64,000 nucleotides of DNA. Origin: Streptomyces showdoensis. GTDB lineage: Bacteria; Actinomycetota; Actinomycetes; Streptomycetales; Streptomycetaceae. Within the stretch, counting starts at the first letter, position 1. Each line of letters opens with the position of its first letter. A program made the translations under genes and the position numbers. The notes under the pieces are model-generated. The model did no database searches. It was given only the letters and a program-made list of their open reading frames with translations, and was not told where the DNA came from. The DNA lies in contig NZ_BAAAXG010000026.1 in NCBI RefSeq assembly GCF_039535475.1, positions 1,736,001 through 1,800,000 on the forward strand, read 5' to 3'. Below, piece by piece: positions 1-9,500 of the stretch.

Positions 1-1386
1 GGTCGCTGACGACCGAGCCGTACAGGGCGATCGCCGCGCCGAGCAGGACGGCGCCGAGGCCGACCAGGGGCAGCACCCGGCTGCCGCGGCGCACGCCGCG
101 ACGGCCCGTCAGCGAGGCGAGGACGGTCTGCCGGGAGGCGGTGACGGCCGGGACGATCGCGGCGAGCAGTCCGGTGAGGACGGCGAGCCCGGCGATGCCG
201 AGCAGTTCCAGCGGCCGGATGGTGAAGCCGCCGAACCGCTGGCCCATCGCGTCCTCCAGGACCGGGCGGAGCGCGAAGGTCAGGATGAGGGCGAGGACCG
301 TGCCGACGACGGCCGCGGCGACGCCGATGACGAGACCGCCGCTGAGCACGATGGCCCGGATGTGGCTGCGGGCACCGCCGTTGGCGCCGACGAGCCCGAG
401 CTGGCGGCGCGAGCGGCGGGCGCCGACCGCGAAGGCGGGACCGGCGAGCAGGCAGATCTCCAGCATCGCGAGACCGACCACGGTGCCGACGGCGGCGAGC
501 GCTGCGGCGTTCGCGGCCATGCTGGTGTCGTAGTTGCCCCAGCCGTCCTTCTGGAAGAGCGGCACCTCGGCGTCGGCGGGCGGGTCGAGGGCCACGGCGC
601 GCGAGACGACCACGACGCCCTTGGCGTTGATCTCCTGGACGGCGTTCCACGTGAAACCACCCGGCTTCTGCACCAGGTACGAGGTGGAGACTCCCGGCGC
701 CTGGATGCCGGCCTTCTCGACGGCCTTGCCGTACGGCGCGAGGAAGGCCCCGGGCAGCGCGTTGACCTGGTCCATCTTGAGCTCGTTGGGGAGCTCGTAG
801 GAGCCGGTGATCAGGTACGGGCGGTCGAAGCCGCGCGCGGTGACGGCGGAGCCGACGCGCAGGCCGCTCGACTCCAGGAAGTGCGTGGTCGCGGCGATCT
901 CGTCGCTCTTCTCCGGGAACCTGCCCTCCTGGATCCGCATGATGCCCCGGGCGACCGGGTCGGCGGCTTTGAGCTCACGCACCTCGGTCAGGAGCAGACC
1001 GTGGGCGGTGGTCAGCTTGGCGTTGCCGGAGCTGTCGGTGAGGACGGTGGAACCGGCCGGGATGCTCTTGCGGACGTCGGTCGGGCCGTCGGGCCAGGGC
1101 TCGTTGTCGTAGTCCTTGACCGGGGTGGTCTGCTCGCCCGCGGGGTCCTGGTAGACCGGCACCCCGCTGACGTGGGCGTCTCTGAAGCGGGCGTCGGCGG
1201 CGCCGATGGCGCGTTCCGTCCGCTGCTCGGCGGACAGCTCGGAGCTGCGCAGGGTGAGGTCGAAGGCGCTCACGCCGAGGATGGGCAGCGCGATCATCGC
1301 GAGGACGAGGAAGCTGCGGCCCTTGGAGCGCCAGGCGTCACGTCGGGCGATGCGGATCGCGGCCCGCCAGGAGTGGAGCCACTGGT

Positions 1387-1390
<4 letters not shown>
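1..1390 (-). CDS. ABC transporter permease, FtsX-like (partial, 3' end outside window)
   Basis: The visible 463 residues read from a GTG start at 1390, which overlaps the TGA of the ATPase gene (GTGA), so the two are translationally coupled. The N-terminus (NQWLHSWRAAIRIARRDAWRS) is basic and is followed by one membrane segment near residues 24-42, a long extracytoplasmic region, and then a cluster of three membrane segments from about residue 290 on, including the conserved 'GARRSRRQLGLVGANGG' loop typical of FtsX/MacB-type permeases. The C-terminal half lies beyond base 1. With the adjoining ATPase it forms a MacB/LolD-like exporter or signalling ABC system; the substrate cannot be told. 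A PadR gene upstream in the same orientation suggests PadR control. Confidence 0.9.
644..657. other. parS-like site with one mismatch
   Basis: GTTCCACGTGAAAC differs by one base from the 14-bp palindrome GTTTCACGTGAAAC, the core of the ParB binding site parS. It lies inside the permease gene and encodes F-T-W-N there, preceded by two GGT glycine codons, which are uncommon in this GC-rich setting. It may be a weak ParB site; a chance match is possible. Confidence 0.45.
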
Positions 1391-2124
<734 letters not shown>

Positions 2125-2437
2125 GACGGGATCCCCCTCGGGCGTACGCGGGCGTGGCGTGCGGAACCGGCGCGGACAGGCCTGGCGGGCCCCGGACCGC
2201 CCCGGCAGCTGTGCGGCTGCCGGCGCGGCGGTCGGTGCGCCCCTTCGGTGCTGTCGGTGCCGACGGTGTTCTTCGGCGGTGCCGGCGGTGCTTCGTGGTG
2301 CCGGCGGTGCTTTCGGCGGTGCCCGGTGCCGGTGCCCGGCTCCCGGTGCCGGTGTGCGGCGCCGGGGCTCGTGCCCTGCGTACGGTCTGGGTCTGGTCGG
2401 TTTGCTTGCGGAGCGGTCGGAAGCGGTGCCTGCCGGT
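2125..2437. repeat. Gene-free stretch with imperfect GGTGCCGGCGGTGC repeats
   Basis: The 313 bases between the ABC ATPase start and the PadR stop hold no convincing gene. From about 2270 to 2370 the sequence is a degenerate run of GGTGCCGG/CGGTGC words. It should contain the ABC operon promoter, but I see no clear -10/-35 pair. Confidence 0.5.
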
Positions 2438-3079
2438 TTACGAAACCCCCGTGGCCCCCGGCAGGGGTGAGGCGGTGGGTGCGGTGCGCGGCGGGGCCCC
2501 GGGCGGGGCGGCCGAGCCGGCCGAGACCGCCGAGACCGCCGAGAGCCGGATCAGCCGGGACTCGCAGTGGTCCAGCCAGCGCGCCTCCGCCTCGGTCTGG
2601 AAGATCAGCTGCTCCAGGACGAGCAGCCAGGCGACGTCGTCGCGCTCGCGGGCGCCCCCGCTCTCGACGGCGGTGATGGCCTGCGCCTTGAGCCGGGTGT
2701 AGTCCTGCATCGCCTTCACGGTGTGCCGGCGCTGGGACTGGATGACGTCGCGGATGTCGACCCCGGGTGCCCCGACCGCCATCGCCAGCTTGATGGCGAG
2801 CTCGTCCCGGGCGGGACTGGTGCGGTCGACGGGGTTCTCGAACCAGGCGCGCAGCTCCCCGCGACCCTTGTCGGTGATCGCGTAGAGCGCGTGACCGGCC
2901 TCGTCCTCGCCGTCCTGGCCGACCATCCCGTCCCGCTCCAGCCGGGCCAGGGTCGTGTAGACCTGTCCGACGTTGAGCGGCCACGTGGAGCCGGTGCGGG
3001 ACTCGAACTCCGTGCGGAGCTGCGAGCCGTAACGAGGGCCGCGTTCGAGGAGGGCGAGAAGCCCGTGGCGGATTGACAT
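2438..3079 (-). CDS. PadR family transcriptional regulator
   Basis: The 213-residue product starts MSIRHGLLALLERGPRYGSQL, the classic PadR N-terminal winged-helix signature, with the wing at YTTLARLERDGMV and a C-terminal helical dimerisation region. The open frame continues upstream to a TTG at 3115, but ATG 3079 aligns with PadR proteins. No ribosome site precedes this ATG, so the mRNA may be leaderless. Two adjoining palindromes overlap the start codon, implying autorepression. It reads toward the ABC exporter genes, a common PadR target. The last 30 residues are Ala/Ser/Pro rich and low complexity. Confidence 0.92.
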   Translation of the reverse strand: MSIRHGLLALLERGPRYGSQLRTEFESRTGSTWPLNVGQVYTTLARLERDGMVGQDGEDEAGHALYAITDKGRGELRAWFENPVDRTSPARDELAIKLAMAVGAPGVDIRDVIQSQRRHTVKAMQDYTRLKAQAITAVESGGARERDDVAWLLVLEQLIFQTEAEARWLDHCESRLIRLSAVSAVSAGSAAPPGAPPRTAPTASPLPGATGVS

Positions 3080-3101
3080 ACTCAGTATGTATACCGGGTA
3101 T
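3077..3101. promoter_or_regulatory. Tandem palindromes at the PadR start (candidate operator)
   Basis: CATACTCAGTATG (3077-3089) and ATACCGGGTAT (3091-3101) are perfect palindromes around single central bases, one turn apart. PadR proteins bind AT-rich dyads of this kind. The first contains the ATG start codon, so occupation would block both transcription and any leaderless initiation. Confidence 0.65.
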
Positions 3102-3185
3102 GCCGGAGCCGACAAGCGTCCTGAGGCGGACCCCTGAGGTCCGACTCAAGGGGGACCCGGGGCTCCCCGGAGGGGGCGGCCGGGC

Positions 3186-3965
3186 TCAGCGGCGCCGCAT
3201 CCGGACCCCGAGGAAGCCGATCCCGAGCCCCATCAGGGCGAGCCCCACACCCAGCGTCAGCACCGGAATCCGCCGGTCGGACAGGGTGGAGACGGCCTCC
3301 GCGCCGATCCGCGGCGCCGCGGCCGGCAGCGCCGTCGCCGAGGAGGACGCGGGCGGGACCTCCGTCTCAGGTACCGCTCCGACCGCCTCGTCCGCCTCCA
3401 CGGCGGGCCCGTCCTCTGTTGCGGTTTTGGTACGGGAGGGGCCGGCCGAGGCGTCCGGCGACGTCGTGACGGCCGGGGAGCTCGGCTCCTGGGGCCGCCC
3501 GGGCCGCTCCCGGCCCTCGCCCGCGGGGCGCCCCGCGAGGGAGGCGGAGCCGCTCGGGGCGGGCCGCCCGTGCGGCGCGGCGGCGGAACCGCTCGGCGCG
3601 GGCGCGGGGGAGGTCGTCGCGGACGGCGCCCCCGTCCCCGCCCCGGAACCGGAACCGGGGCCGGGGCCGGAACCGGGGCCGGTCGCGGACGGGCGCGGGA
3701 GGGCGGTGGTGGCGGACGGCGGGGGCGTACCGGTCGCGCCAGGCGGCGGGGTGTGCGCGGGGCGGGTGCTCCCGGGCGGGGTGTTCGCCGGCGCCGGGCC
3801 GCGGCCGGTGCCGCCGCCCGGGGCGCCGCTGGTGGCGGGCGTGGCCTCGGCCCCGTACGCGTACGCGGCCGGGGCCACGGCGACCGGCACCGCGTACGCC
3901 GTGAGACAGCAGGCGAGGACGGGTCCGAGCGCCCGTGACCTCGCCCTGCGGAGTCCTGGAGTCAC
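3186..3965 (-). CDS. Secreted, Pro/Gly/Ser-rich protein with C-terminal membrane anchor
   Basis: A GTG start at 3965, preceded by GGGAGGGGG, gives 259 residues. Residues about 5-37 form a signal peptide (RRARSRALGPVLACCLTAYA, ending near AAYA). The middle is almost wholly Pro, Gly, Ser, Thr and Ala, as in cell-wall-spanning linkers, and includes a PGSGPGPGSGSG segment. Near the C-terminus a hydrophobic stretch (LTLGVGLALMGLGIGFLGV) is followed by RMRRR, the layout of a C-terminal anchor, but no LPXTG or LAXTG motif is visible. Function unknown. It sits downstream of the PASTA kinase gene in the same direction. Confidence 0.7.
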   Translation of the reverse strand: MTPGLRRARSRALGPVLACCLTAYAVPVAVAPAAYAYGAEATPATSGAPGGGTGRGPAPANTPPGSTRPAHTPPPGATGTPPPSATTALPRPSATGPGSGPGPGSGSGAGTGAPSATTSPAPAPSGSAAAPHGRPAPSGSASLAGRPAGEGRERPGRPQEPSSPAVTTSPDASAGPSRTKTATEDGPAVEADEAVGAVPETEVPPASSSATALPAAAPRIGAEAVSTLSDRRIPVLTLGVGLALMGLGIGFLGVRMRRR

Positions 3966-4097
3966 CGGGTGACCCCCTCCCGTGCCGAGCCGCCGAGTTC
4001 TTCGACTCAGCGTCACATGACGGGACATCCCCGGCATCCCGGAGCATCCGGACGGGGTCGCGCCGGGAACGGCGTCGCCGATCCGTCCGGATCGTGG

Positions 4098-4141
4098 ACG
4101 GATCGGCAACGGATCGGAGACGGATCGGCGACGGATGGGCG
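4098..4141. repeat. Four 11-bp tandem repeats (ACGGATCGGCR)
   Basis: Four consecutive 11-base units of the form ACGGATSGGNG occupy the gap just downstream of the kinase stop codon (4179) and upstream of the secreted-protein gene. A partial extra copy lies just before them. The 11-base period keeps all units on one DNA face. No function is evident. Confidence 0.7.
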
Positions 4142-4178
4142 ACGGGTCGCGAGGACCGCCGGGGGGTCCGGGCCGGGA

Positions 4179-5822
4179 CTACTGCGGCGGGTTGCCCGTG
4201 GAAACCTGGAAGTCGAACTCGGCGTCGTCCTTCGCGATGTCCGTGCCCTGGCGCGGGTACTGGGTGATGACCGTGCCCTGGCCGTAGGTCGCCTCGTCGA
4301 CCGAGGACTCGGACTTGACCTTCCAGCCCGCGGCCTGGAGGCAGTCCTTCACCGACTGGATGTTCTTGTACGTGAAGTCCGGCACCTCGAACTTGTCCGG
4401 GTCGCTGCTCGACTCGCGCGGCTCGGTGCACTTCTTGGTGGCGATGGTCTTGGTGAGGTCCGGGCCCTTGTGGCCGGGGGCCGCGCTGCTGCTCTGGCTC
4501 GGGCCGTTCGCGGTGGGCTCGTCGCCGGGGTCGCGGTTGTAGAGCGCGATGCCGGTGACCACGCCGGCGACCAGGAGCAGCGCCATGGCACCCAGGGCGA
4601 TCTTCGACCGGTTGGCCGAGGAGCCGCCGCCGACGACGTGGGCGGCCGCCTGCTGCTGCGGCACGGTGTACGGACCCGGAACGGGCGCCGGTGCCTGGTA
4701 GGCGGACGCCGGCGGCGGCGTCTGGTAGGCGGGCGGCGGGGTCGGGACCTGCTGCGGGTACCCGTACGACGGGGCCGGCGTCGGCGCCCCGTACGGCCCG
4801 GGCTGCGGCGTCGGCTGGTACGGGGTCTGCACGCCGTGCGCGGACGGCGGCGGGGTCTGGCCGACCGGCGGGAAGACGGCGGAGCCGACGCCCGAGCCGC
4901 TCTGCACCGGGCCGCCCGCGACGATCATCGGCGCCCCGGTCTGGCCGGCCGACAGCACCCGCAGGCACTCGTCGCGCATCGCGGCCGCGCTGGGGAAGCG
5001 CTCGTTCGGGTTCTTCTTGAGGGCGCGGGCCACCAGCGCGTCCATCGCCGGGGTCACCGAGCGGTTCACGGAGGACGGCGCGACCGGCTCCTCCTGGACG
5101 TGGGCGTAGGCGATGGCGAGCGGCGAGTCCGCGTCGAAGGGCAGACGGCCCGTCAGCAGCTGGAAGAGCATGATGCCGACCGAGTACAGGTCGGAGCGGG
5201 CGTCGACGCCGCGGCCCAGGGCCTGCTCGGGGGAGAGGTACTGCGGGGTGCCGACGACCATGCCGGTCTGGGTCATCGAGGTGACCCCGGACTGCATGGC
5301 GCGGGCGATGCCGAAGTCCATGACCTTGACCACGCCGCGCTTGGTCATCATCACGTTGCCCGGCTTGATGTCCCGGTGGACCAGGCCCATTTCGTGGCTG
5401 GTCTCCAGCGCGGCGAGCACGTCGGCGGTGACCTTGAGCGCCTTGTCGGCCGGCATCGCGCCGTACTGGTGCACGTCGGAGGCGAGCACCGAGCCGAGCG
5501 GCTGGCCCTCCACGTACTCCATGACGATGTACGGCATGACGGCGCCGTCGAGGGTGTCCTCGCCGGTGTCGAAGACCGACACGATGTTGGTGTGCGACAG
5601 CTTCGCGACCGCCTGCGCCTCGCGCCGGAAGCGTTCGCGGAAGGACTGTTCGCGGCCGAGCTCGGTGTGCAGCGTCTTGATGGCGACCTGGCGGTCGAGG
5701 GCGCTGTCGTACGCCAGGTACACCGACGCCATGCCGCCCTCGCCGAGCAGGTCGCGAAGCTGGTACCGGCCGCCCGCGACCGAACCGCCCGCATAGCGGC
5801 CCTGTGCGCCGTCCTGGCTCAT
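4179..5822 (-). CDS. Membrane Ser/Thr protein kinase with one PASTA domain
   Basis: From ATG 5822 (GGGGGAAG ribosome site) the product is 547 residues. The kinase domain spans about residues 19-280: glycine loop GEGGMASVYLAY, catalytic Lys49 in VAIKTL, HRDIKPGNVM (Asp151), DFGIA (Asp169) and the activation segment ending SPEQALGRGVD. A Pro/Tyr/Gln-rich linker (TPPPAYQTPPPASAYQ) leads to a membrane helix near residue 410 (KIALGAMALLLVAGVVTGIALY). The extracellular part ends in one PASTA domain (VPDFTYKNIQSVKDCLQAAGW). PASTA kinases sense muropeptide or lipid II fragments. This one has a single PASTA where PknB-type enzymes usually have several. It is divergent from a second kinase. Confidence 0.95.
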   Translation of the reverse strand: MSQDGAQGRYAGGSVAGGRYQLRDLLGEGGMASVYLAYDSALDRQVAIKTLHTELGREQSFRERFRREAQAVAKLSHTNIVSVFDTGEDTLDGAVMPYIVMEYVEGQPLGSVLASDVHQYGAMPADKALKVTADVLAALETSHEMGLVHRDIKPGNVMMTKRGVVKVMDFGIARAMQSGVTSMTQTGMVVGTPQYLSPEQALGRGVDARSDLYSVGIMLFQLLTGRLPFDADSPLAIAYAHVQEEPVAPSSVNRSVTPAMDALVARALKKNPNERFPSAAAMRDECLRVLSAGQTGAPMIVAGGPVQSGSGVGSAVFPPVGQTPPPSAHGVQTPYQPTPQPGPYGAPTPAPSYGYPQQVPTPPPAYQTPPPASAYQAPAPVPGPYTVPQQQAAAHVVGGGSSANRSKIALGAMALLLVAGVVTGIALYNRDPGDEPTANGPSQSSSAAPGHKGPDLTKTIATKKCTEPRESSSDPDKFEVPDFTYKNIQSVKDCLQAAGWKVKSESSVDEATYGQGTVITQYPRQGTDIAKDDAEFDFQVSTGNPPQ

Positions 5823-6109
5823 CTCGTGCTTCCCCCTACGCGCGCGTGGCGGCGCTGATCCCGGAATTTCCCGGCCAAGTCTGCCCGAGGGCAGTGACAC
5901 GTCAAGCCAGGTGTCCGTTCGGTACCCGTTCCGTGACCCTCCGCACTGCCCGGACCCGGGAGCGTGACGAGGGTGTGACAGGAACGCCACGGAATTTGCA
6001 CAGGTGTATGCGTGGGGAGTTGGATGGCCCGTCCATCGCGGACCGTGATGTCGTACGGAGCCTGTAGCGTGACGACTGGACACGGCACCAGAGACGACGG
6101 CGAGGACTG

Positions 6110-7819
6110 ATGGCACCCGAATCCGGAGCAGGCGGCGGTCTGCCGGACGCTTCTGCCGAGTCCTGGGGCGTCGGCGGAGTGGTCGGTGACGGACGCTACC
6201 GACTGACCCACCGCCTCGGACGCGGCGGCATGGCCGAGGTGTTCGCGGCGGAGGACGTGCGCCTGGGGCGCACCGTGGCGGTGAAGCTGCTGCGTTCCGA
6301 CCTCGCCGAGGACCCGGTCTCCAAGGCCCGCTTCACGCGTGAGGCGCAGTCCGTCGCGGGCCTCAACCACCACGCGATCGTGGCGGTCTACGACTCGGGC
6401 GAGGACCTGGTCAACGGCCGCCCCGTGCCGTACATCGTGATGGAGCTGGTCGAGGGCCGCACCATCCGCGACCTGCTGATCAGCGCCGAGGCGCCGGGGC
6501 CCGAGCAGGCCCTCATCATCGTCTCGGGCGTCCTGGAGGCGCTGGCCTACTCCCACCAGCACGGCATCGTGCACCGTGACATCAAGCCGGCGAACGTGAT
6601 CATCACGCACGGCGGCGCGGTCAAGGTCATGGACTTCGGCATCGCCCGCGCCCTGCACGGCGCGCAGTCGACGATGACCCAGACCGGCATGGTCATGGGC
6701 ACCCCGCAGTACCTCTCCCCCGAGCAGGCGCTCGGCAAGGCCGTCGACCACCGCTCCGACCTGTACGCGACGGGCTGCCTGCTCTACGAACTGCTCGCGC
6801 TGCGGCCCCCGTTCACGGGTGAGACGCCGCTGTCGGTGGTCTACCAGCACGTCCAGGACATGCCGATCCCGCCGTCCGAGGTGGCTCCGGCGGCGCCGCC
6901 GGAGCTCGACGGCCTGGCGATGCGCTCGCTCGCGAAGGACCCGGACGACCGGTTCCAGAGCGCCGAGGAGATGCGCGGCCTGATCCAGTACGCGCTGCAG
7001 ATGCTCCAGGAGCAGGGCGGCCACACCGGTGTGTGGAACACCGGTCCCGTCGACATGCGGGACATGCACGGGATGCACGACCCGATGCACACCCCGGGCG
7101 GCGGGATGGGCGGCGTCGGCGCGACGGCCGTCCTCGGCCACCCGATGCACCACGAGACCGCGCAGGGCCCGATCCTGCCCCCGATGAACCCGGACGACGG
7201 GGGCTACGACGGCGGGCACGGCGGCCACGGGGGCTACGGCCCGGACGGTGGCTACGGGAACCAGGGCGGCGGCAGGGGCGGCCGCGCGAAGCTGCTGCTC
7301 TTCGTGGCGCTCGCGCTGGTCGCGATCGTCGCGGGCGTCGCGTACGCGATCGACAAGGCGGGCGACAAGGGCACCGGCGGCACCACGAAGCCGCCGGCGG
7401 TCAGCGATTCGCCGTCCACCAAGTCGCAGTCGCCGGAGCCCTCGGACGAGCCGTCGGAGGAGACCCCGCCGCCGGACTCGTCCTCGGGCGGCAACCAGCA
7501 CACCTACCGGCCCACGTACAAGCCGACGTACGAACCGACGAAGAACCCGACGCCGACGGACACGCCGTCGACGGACCCGACCGGCACGGCCGACGGCGGC
7601 ACGGGCACGAGCGAGGGCACCACCGAGGGCACGACCGAGGGCACCACCGAGGGCTCCTCGACCGGCACCTCGACGGGGACGTCCACGGGCACCTCGACGG
7701 GGACGTCCACGGGCACCTCGACCGGGACGTCCACGGGGACGGGCACCTCGACGGGCACCTCCACCGGCACCTCGACCGGTACGGGCACGACGACGGGCAC
7801 CGCCGCCGGCACGGGCTGA
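6110..7819 (+). CDS. Membrane Ser/Thr protein kinase with Thr/Gly-rich extracellular tail
   Basis: The 569-residue product has a kinase domain from about residue 29 (GRGGMAEVFAAED, Lys59 in VAVKLL, HRDIKPANVI, DFGIARAL, SPEQALGK). A Gly/His/Met-rich linker follows, then a membrane helix (KLLLFVALALVAIVAGVAYAI) near residue 400. The extracellular tail has no PASTA domain: it is Pro/Ser/Thr rich and ends in roughly 70 residues of EGTT and STGT repeats. It is divergent from the PASTA kinase; the two may share a regulatory region at 5823-6109. The repeat tail resembles a wall-spanning or glycosylated stalk, which is inference. Confidence 0.94.
   Translation: MAPESGAGGGLPDASAESWGVGGVVGDGRYRLTHRLGRGGMAEVFAAEDVRLGRTVAVKLLRSDLAEDPVSKARFTREAQSVAGLNHHAIVAVYDSGEDLVNGRPVPYIVMELVEGRTIRDLLISAEAPGPEQALIIVSGVLEALAYSHQHGIVHRDIKPANVIITHGGAVKVMDFGIARALHGAQSTMTQTGMVMGTPQYLSPEQALGKAVDHRSDLYATGCLLYELLALRPPFTGETPLSVVYQHVQDMPIPPSEVAPAAPPELDGLAMRSLAKDPDDRFQSAEEMRGLIQYALQMLQEQGGHTGVWNTGPVDMRDMHGMHDPMHTPGGGMGGVGATAVLGHPMHHETAQGPILPPMNPDDGGYDGGHGGHGGYGPDGGYGNQGGGRGGRAKLLLFVALALVAIVAGVAYAIDKAGDKGTGGTTKPPAVSDSPSTKSQSPEPSDEPSEETPPPDSSSGGNQHTYRPTYKPTYEPTKNPTPTDTPSTDPTGTADGGTGTSEGTTEGTTEGTTEGSSTGTSTGTSTGTSTGTSTGTSTGTSTGTGTSTGTSTGTSTGTGTTTGTAAGTG
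7605..7815 (+). repeat. Coding tandem repeats for EGTT and STGT units
   Basis: Twelve-base units reading GAGGGCACSACC, then units reading ACGGGCACCTCG or GGGACGTCCACG, fill the 3' end of the kinase gene. Repeats of this kind can expand or contract by slippage without breaking frame. Confidence 0.8.
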
Positions 7820-7835
7820 CCGGCACCGCCCCGTC

Positions 7836-8888
7836 TCACCCCGCGAAGGCGTCGCGTACCGCCTCGTACTCGCGGGTCCACCACACGGCCAGGGCCGACA
7901 GCGCGGGGAACAGCGGGTCGGCCCTGCGGTCGTGGTGCTGGTAGCGCCAGCGCAGGGTCCAGAAGTCGTTGAGCCGCTCCCACCACACGCGGTCGACCGC
8001 GGCGGCCAGCTCGGCCCGGTCCGCGCCGGCCGCCCGCCGGTAGGCGCGCGCGTAGGCCCGCACCTTGTCCAGGGCGAGCTCGCCGGCCGGCCGGACGAAG
8101 AAGATCGCGGCGGCCCGGACCGCCTCCTCGGCGCGCGGGCGGACCCCGAGCCGGTCCCAGTCGATGATCGCGACGGGCTGGGCGCCGCGGTAGAGCAGGT
8201 TGAACGGGTGGAAGTCGCCGTGCACCCAGCCGCCCGCGGTGGCGTCCGGCGGGCGGCGGTGGGCGTGCCGGTCGAGCAGCACCCGGCGCTCGCGGAGCCG
8301 GTGCTCGGCCAGCTCGTCGAAGCCGTCGCGCCGCCGGCGGGTCCGCACCAGGCGTAACAGCTCCTCGATCAGCCGGAGCGTCTCCTCGGGGCAGGCGCTC
8401 TCGTGGCCGGCGTCCGGCGGCGGGGAGTCCATGACCCGCTCCAGGCTGGTGTGGACGTGCCCGAGCAGGGTGCCGAGCCGGTGGGAGCCCGCGGTGGACA
8501 GCTCGGCGCCCTCCCGGTGCCGGCCCTCGACCCAGGGGTGCAGGGCGTAGCAGCGGCCGCCGATGACGGCGACGGTGCGCCCCCGCGCGTCGTGCAGCGG
8601 CGGGGCGACGGGCAGCCCGAGGGCGTGCAGCCGCAGGGTGGCCCGGTGCTGGCGGGTGATGGTGTCCCGGTCGGCGGTACGAGCGTCCAGGTGCTGTTTG
8701 AGGAAGTAGCGGCCCCGCGTGGTGGAGAGCCGGTAGCCGCGGTTGAGCAGGCCCTGGGCGACGGGCTCACAGGACAGCGGCTCGCCCGCGTCCCCGTAGC
8801 GGCGCAGCAGGGCGCCGAGGGGCGGGGCGGGGGAGGGGGACGATAAGGACGTCCGGGGGGAGGTCAGGGGTGCAGATGAGCGCGGCAC
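7836..8888 (-). CDS. APH-family phosphotransferase (two TTA codons)
   Basis: The 350-residue product has the aminoglycoside/choline-kinase fold. The catalytic loop is VHGDFHPFNLL (HGDxHxxN) and the metal-binding motif is AIIDWDRLG. An upstream region (YFLKQHLD) carries the ATP-binding lysine. The substrate may be a small alcohol or sugar; it need not be a resistance gene. Start is GTG 8888 with only a weak ribosome site. Two leucine codons are TTA (8844-8846, codon 15; 8355-8357, codon 178), so translation should need the bldA tRNA. It is convergent with the kinase gene, 16 bases away. Confidence 0.85.
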   Translation of the reverse strand: MPRSSAPLTSPRTSLSSPSPAPPLGALLRRYGDAGEPLSCEPVAQGLLNRGYRLSTTRGRYFLKQHLDARTADRDTITRQHRATLRLHALGLPVAPPLHDARGRTVAVIGGRCYALHPWVEGRHREGAELSTAGSHRLGTLLGHVHTSLERVMDSPPPDAGHESACPEETLRLIEELLRLVRTRRRRDGFDELAEHRLRERRVLLDRHAHRRPPDATAGGWVHGDFHPFNLLYRGAQPVAIIDWDRLGVRPRAEEAVRAAAIFFVRPAGELALDKVRAYARAYRRAAGADRAELAAAVDRVWWERLNDFWTLRWRYQHHDRRADPLFPALSALAVWWTREYEAVRDAFAG

Positions 8889-8903
8889 TCCGCAGATGTT
8901 AGA

Positions 8904-9356
8904 TCACGCTACGTGGTGGAGGTGTCGCTCGATGGAGGGAACGGCGGGGGCCGGGGCCGGCTGCTCGGACGTGTAGTCGAGGGTGTGGACGGTGACGAAC
9001 TGGGGCTCGATGCGCATGAAGACCGGGTCGAAGGGGGCGCCGTCCACGGTGTGGGGCTCCGGGCCGAAGGCGGCAAGCTGGGCCTCGGTGAGTTCGATGA
9101 TCTCGGCGGTGCCGGTGAACTGCACGGACCACACGGTGTCGTCGGACGAACCGAAGTTGTCCGCCCCGTAGGCCACGACGCTGCCGTTGCAGGCCCGGTG
9201 GTAGCCCAGGCCGCGGTGGAGCCGGATCAGGACGTCGCCGTCGAACACGATGTGGCGGGCGGGCGCGACGAACGGCATCGCCCGCATGCTCGTCGCCACC
9301 CGGCCGTACGACACACGGCTCAGCAGCTCGATGGCGCGGATCTCCTCGGTGGACAT
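8904..9356 (-). CDS. Pyridoxamine 5'-phosphate oxidase-fold (flavin-binding) protein
   Basis: From ATG 9356 the product is 150 residues, MSTEEIRAIELLSRVSYGRV. The split-barrel pattern (GRVATSMRAMPFVAPARHIVFDGDVLIRL, then VVAYGADNFGSSDDTVWSVQFTGTAEII) matches the PNPOx_2/NimA-like group that binds FMN, F420 or heme. The open frame runs on to 9458 but the extra residues are Arg-rich and unlike the family. Members of this fold are often found beside DosR-like regulators, as here. Cofactor and substrate are unknown. Confidence 0.85.
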   Translation of the reverse strand: MSTEEIRAIELLSRVSYGRVATSMRAMPFVAPARHIVFDGDVLIRLHRGLGYHRACNGSVVAYGADNFGSSDDTVWSVQFTGTAEIIELTEAQLAAFGPEPHTVDGAPFDPVFMRIEPQFVTVHTLDYTSEQPAPAPAVPSIERHLHHVA

Positions 9357-9500
9357 GGCTTCCACTCTCCGCCACCGGCACCGTGTCGCGAAAGGGGCCC
9401 CTGCCCCCGTTCTCCGGGGACGTAGGTCCCGAATGCGGGCCTCCCGGCCGGACCGCACCCGTTCGGGTGAAGCGGCCGGGGGCCGGGGAGCCCGCCGGCC

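Noticed and set aside
3080..3115. Earlier TTG start for the PadR protein
   Set aside because: The 12 extra residues do not fit the PadR family and would be encoded by the operator palindromes.
9357..9458. Longer N-terminus for the PNPOx-fold protein
   Set aside because: The extra residues are Arg-rich and unlike the family; ATG 9356 fits better.
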